A stretch of DNA of 64,000 nt, from positions 772,132-836,131 of the forward strand of contig NZ_WOFO01000001.1 of the NCBI RefSeq assembly GCF_010993705.1, read 5' to 3'. Below the pieces are notes generated by a model, which was given only the letters and a program-made list of their open reading frames with translations, did no database searches and had not been told where the DNA came from. The position numbers and the translations under genes are program-made. The DNA is from Cyclobacterium sp. SYSU L10401 (GTDB lineage: Bacteria; Bacteroidota; Bacteroidia; Cytophagales; Cyclobacteriaceae). Shown one piece after another: positions 61,187-64,000 of the stretch (positions are counted from its first letter, which is position 1; every line of letters starts with the position of its first letter).

Positions 61187-61366
61187 ATGGCGCAGAAGAA
61201 ACCCTTTGCCCTGAGGATAGATGAAAGGCTGATGAAAGCCGTAGAAAAGTGGGCTTCTGATGAATTCAGAAGTACCAATGGACAGTTGGAGTGGCTGATC
61301 CATGATGCTTTAAAAAAGGCAGGTCGGCTTCCTAAAAAGGATCAGCAGGATGATTCCGAAAGCTGA
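61187..61366 (+). CDS. Small ribbon-helix-helix (Arc-like) protein
   Basis: 59 residues, translated by eye from the ATG at 61187 (4 bases after the preceding stop) to the TGA at 61364-61366. The sequence FALRIDERLMKAVEKWASDE then FRSTNGQLEWLIHDALKKAG fits Arc-type ribbon-helix-helix DNA-binding proteins (short strand, two helices with the N-G-Q-L-E-W-L turn). The tail is polar. Placement directly after the SPFH and PH-like genes suggests co-expression, and such RHH genes accompany SPFH genes elsewhere. DNA target unknown. Confidence 0.75.
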   Translation: MAQKKPFALRIDERLMKAVEKWASDEFRSTNGQLEWLIHDALKKAGRLPKKDQQDDSES

Positions 61367-61487
61367 GTTCAGGCATAAGGATTAAGGAATGGAATGAATT
61401 TAGCCAGGGGCAAATACATTATTCGTTGCATAAATGCTTATTTTTAAAATGCCGGTCAAGTGGATTTAAACTATAAAGAAATCAAAT

Positions 61488-62027
61488 ATGAGTGAAGAAA
61501 ATGAAGAAAAAATCAATGGGCTTTTGGAGAAAATGCTTGACAAGGAGCAGGAAGAGCCTTTAAAATATGGAGAGCATTTGGCGAGAATAGGCGGGCCGGA
61601 GCTGCGCCAACGCTTGATCAGGCTGATGAAGGAAGGAGACATGGAGCAGGCATTTCTGGCCGGAAAGACCCTGTCAATGATGCCGGAAGAAAAGGATAAA
61701 TCATTGGATGCATTGTTAGAAGTCATTCATCACCCGGCCAATCATCCTCATAATGGTGGGCTGGTGTCGTTATTGGACGAATTTGATTTGAGCCAGAAAT
61801 TCGTAGACCTGTTTCGGATTTACCTTTTTGGCAATTTCAAAGCCTCCGCATTGGCTAAAGTTCACCTGGATTACACGGAATTTGATATAAGCCCGAGAAC
61901 TTTGAAGAAGGCGGAAAAGCACTGGAAACATTTTTTGCACAATGCGTCCCATGATGAAGCCTTTGAGCTTAAGAAGGAGGAAGCTGAAACCATCCTCAAG
62001 GAATTGGAGGATTTGTTGTCAGGTTAA
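61488..62027 (+). CDS. All-helical acidic protein, unknown function
   Basis: 179 residues. Mostly amphipathic helices with many Glu and Lys (EENEEKINGLLEKMLDKEQE, GPELRQRLIRLMKEGDMEQA, DISPRTLKKAEKHWKHFLHN, LKKEEAETILKELEDLL). No Cys, no signal peptide, no membrane helix. It could form HEAT-like helical repeats, but the pattern is loose. No family was recognised. It stands 121 bases after the ribbon-helix-helix gene and 45 bases before the heparinase-like gene. Confidence 0.65.
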   Translation: MSEENEEKINGLLEKMLDKEQEEPLKYGEHLARIGGPELRQRLIRLMKEGDMEQAFLAGKTLSMMPEEKDKSLDALLEVIHHPANHPHNGGLVSLLDEFDLSQKFVDLFRIYLFGNFKASALAKVHLDYTEFDISPRTLKKAEKHWKHFLHNASHDEAFELKKEEAETILKELEDLLSG

Positions 62028-62072
62028 ATTGAAATTTTTAATTACATTTAAAATCCACCATTTGAATGAAAT

Positions 62073-64000
62073 ATGTTTAATAAAACAGTACCAAAAAGCA
62101 GCTTCCTGCTACTTTTATTTTCTTTTTTGTGGTTTCACGAATTGCGAGCACAGAAAGATTGGAAGGCGATTCATACTGCGGAAGACCTTTACCAGGCCTA
62201 TCCTGAGACGGTTAAGGGGATGTTCGAACACCTGGATTTGACCCATCCTGGTATGGAAGAAGTGAGAGCCACCAAAGAAAAGGGAGAGTGGGTAAATGCT
62301 GCAGAAAATTTACTCGATTACTATAAGAAAAGCACCAATGCCCGGGATCTCCGAAAGACACTGCCTGCTTCCACTGACCAAACCATTGCCCAGGCAGACA
62401 CCATTTTACAGGACATTTTTACCATTCAGAATGTCAGCGGCAAGGTTCCCCTGCTCCCGGATGGGCATCGGGATTGGTATTATAAAGGACCTAATAATGA
62501 CAGGGAGTGGGCCTGGCTTTCCAACAGGCACAGCCAATTGTTACAGGTCATGAATGCCTATTTTGAAACCGGAAACCCAAAATACGCTTCTTATGTGGAT
62601 ATGTTTCTCCGGGATTTTATCATCAAGAGCATGCCCTATCCCGGGGAAAAAGGAACGGAATCCATATGGAGGGGATTGGAGGTAGCCGCCAGAGCAAAGG
62701 CCTGGTCCAGGGTTTTTTATGGCATGTTGGAAAGTGAACACCTTTCTCCCGCCACCCGATTGTTGGTGCTGAGTAGCTTACCGGATCATGCCCATTATTC
62801 CAGGAATTTTCATGGTGGAAATAATTGGCTGACCATGGAAATCTCCGCACTGGCTACGATAGCAGCGTATTTTCCAGAATTTAAGTCCTCCGATGATTGG
62901 TTGGATTATGCCATTGAAGCCATGACAGCAAGTATGCGGGACCAGGTATACCCGGATGGGGTTCAGACAGAGTTGGCTTCGCACTATCACAATGTCTCTT
63001 TGCATAATTTTGAACTTTTTAAATCCTTATGTGAAGAGGCAGGCCGCGAACTGCCGGACTATTTCACCCAAACCATAAAGGAAATGTATGGATACATTGC
63101 CAGGGCGGTAAGACCAGATGGCCACCGTATCCTGAATAATGATGGAGACAGGGGAAGTGATAAAGAACTCATTCTGCTTGGTGCTGAAAAATTTGACCAA
63201 CCGGAATGGACTTTTATAGCCAGCAATGGAGCCAGGGGTAGGGTACCAGAAGAAGGCCCTTCTTACTTCTTTCCCTGGGCAGGGCAATTGATTTCAAGAA
63301 GTGGGTTTGATGAATCGGCCCATTGGTCCTTTTTTGATATGGGGCCCTGGGGCAGCGGTCACCAGCACAACGATAAATTGCACCTCTCCGTGTCGGCTTT
63401 TGGCAAGGACTTTCTGGTAGACGCTGGAAGGTTTGCCTATACCGGAGCAGTAGCCGAAAAATTCAGGCCTTACGCCAAAAGTAGCAAGGGGCATAATGTG
63501 TTGCTCATAGATGGAAGTGGACAATTAGCAGGACCAACCCATGCCTCTGAAGCATTGAGCCAGAAATTTGTAAAAATAACACCTGATTTTGATTATGCTT
63601 CCCAAAGTTTTGACCGATTTGAGGAGCTGGAAGGTGAGGTTACCCACATTCGCAGCCTGGTCTATGTACGCGACGAATTCTGGGTGGTGGTAGACCGGGT
63701 AATTACTGACTGGCCCAGAAAAATTACTGCCTTATGGCACTGGCATCCGGAGATTGACCCCGTCCTGAATGGGTTAAAGGTAACAGGCAAAGGGAAAGGG
63801 GGGAATTTGTCAGTCATCCCTGTCGGAGACAAACTTAACTATGAAGTCCAGATGATAAAAGGCCAGGAAAGCCCTGAAATTCAGGGTTGGTACAGCCCGG
63901 AATATAATCTGTATGAGGGTAATGTTGCCAGTACTTACGATTTAAGCGTTGGAAAATCGACGAATATGGTCTGGCTACTAGTCCCTTCGAAAGTGGAAAA
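62073..64000 (+). CDS. Heparinase II/III-family polysaccharide lyase, 3' end outside window
   Basis: Open from the ATG at 62073 to the window end, 642 codons so far. Signal peptide MFNKTVPKSSFLLLLFSFLW with FHELRAQ. The N-terminal part is an alpha/alpha toroid (WAWLSNRHSQLLQVMNAYFE, WRGLEVAARAKAWSRVFYG, GGNNWLTMEISALATIAAYF, DGVQTELASHYHNVSLHNFE with the Tyr-His catalytic pattern). From about residue 400 the heparinase II/III beta-sandwich follows (GHQHNDKLHLSVSAFGKDFL, VDAGRFAYTGAV, AKSSKGHNVLLIDGSG). It probably cleaves uronic-acid-containing polysaccharides by beta-elimination in the periplasm; the exact substrate is not readable. Confidence 0.9.
   Translation, partial: MFNKTVPKSSFLLLLFSFLWFHELRAQKDWKAIHTAEDLYQAYPETVKGMFEHLDLTHPGMEEVRATKEKGEWVNAAENLLDYYKKSTNARDLRKTLPASTDQTIAQADTILQDIFTIQNVSGKVPLLPDGHRDWYYKGPNNDREWAWLSNRHSQLLQVMNAYFETGNPKYASYVDMFLRDFIIKSMPYPGEKGTESIWRGLEVAARAKAWSRVFYGMLESEHLSPATRLLVLSSLPDHAHYSRNFHGGNNWLTMEISALATIAAYFPEFKSSDDWLDYAIEAMTASMRDQVYPDGVQTELASHYHNVSLHNFELFKSLCEEAGRELPDYFTQTIKEMYGYIARAVRPDGHRILNNDGDRGSDKELILLGAEKFDQPEWTFIASNGARGRVPEEGPSYFFPWAGQLISRSGFDESAHWSFFDMGPWGSGHQHNDKLHLSVSAFGKDFLVDAGRFAYTGAVAEKFRPYAKSSKGHNVLLIDGSGQLAGPTHASEALSQKFVKITPDFDYASQSFDRFEELEGEVTHIRSLVYVRDEFWVVVDRVITDWPRKITALWHWHPEIDPVLNGLKVTGKGKGGNLSVIPVGDKLNYEVQMIKGQESPEIQGWYSPEYNLYEGNVASTYDLSVGKSTNMVWLLVPSKVE

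Overview
The window is a chromosomal segment from a member of the Bacteroidota, most likely order Cytophagales and probably Cyclobacteriaceae (the Algoriphagus/Echinicola/Cyclobacterium type); the family-level placement is inference. The evidence is a type IX secretion C-terminal sorting domain, promoters of the Bacteroidota form TTG-N18-21-TAnnTTTG with little sign of Shine-Dalgarno sites, a cysteine-free type B L31, DUF4293 and GlmU-like sugar nucleotidyltransferase genes, and moderate-to-low GC. No rRNA, tRNA or CRISPR array was seen, and no intact mobile element.

Layout. 1-5.9 kb (minus strand): an exported cyclophilin cut by the window edge, hemC, a RimK-type ligase with its RimB-like protease partner, DNA polymerase III delta-prime, a GlmU-like protein and rpmE2. 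6-20.5 kb: housekeeping and envelope genes, namely a Wzi/RemB-like outer-membrane protein, two MsbA-type ABC exporters, ComM, a bactofilin, a trans-sulfuration PLP enzyme, truA, small envelope proteins, two tandem collagen-like lipoproteins and hemE.

20.6-42.6 kb: a long exopolysaccharide locus on the plus strand. It holds two paralogous initiating phosphoglycosyl transferases, each with its own near-copy promoter, a Wza-like export lipoprotein, a Wzc-like co-polymerase/tyrosine kinase, a Wzx-like flippase, a Wzy-like polymerase, seven glycosyltransferase-type genes and tailoring enzymes (hexapeptide acyltransferase, dehydrogenase/Gfo-Idh fusion, AAC(3)-like acetyltransferase, NodB-like deacetylase, alpha/alpha-toroid protein). 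The predicted product is a lipid-linked repeat unit assembled on undecaprenyl phosphate, flipped, polymerised and exported.

42.6-52.4 kb (minus strand): two paralogous right-handed beta-helix proteins, one enlarged with Ig-like, three malectin-like and a T9SS domain. Between them lie a decayed IS21 istA and an AT-rich alpha/beta-hydrolase lipoprotein. They are candidates for acting on the polysaccharide made next door.

52.4-57.5 kb (minus strand): an MscS-type channel, then a compact unit of GH25 lysozyme-like protein, two DUF2589-type proteins and a 94-residue unknown protein, with a membrane-anchored LuxR-type regulator just upstream. This is the best candidate for an undescribed system. 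57.6-64 kb: an MFS transporter, a largely empty 0.9 kb gap, an SPFH / PH-like / ribbon-helix-helix gene set, an alpha-helical unknown protein and a heparinase II/III-type lyase running off the right edge.
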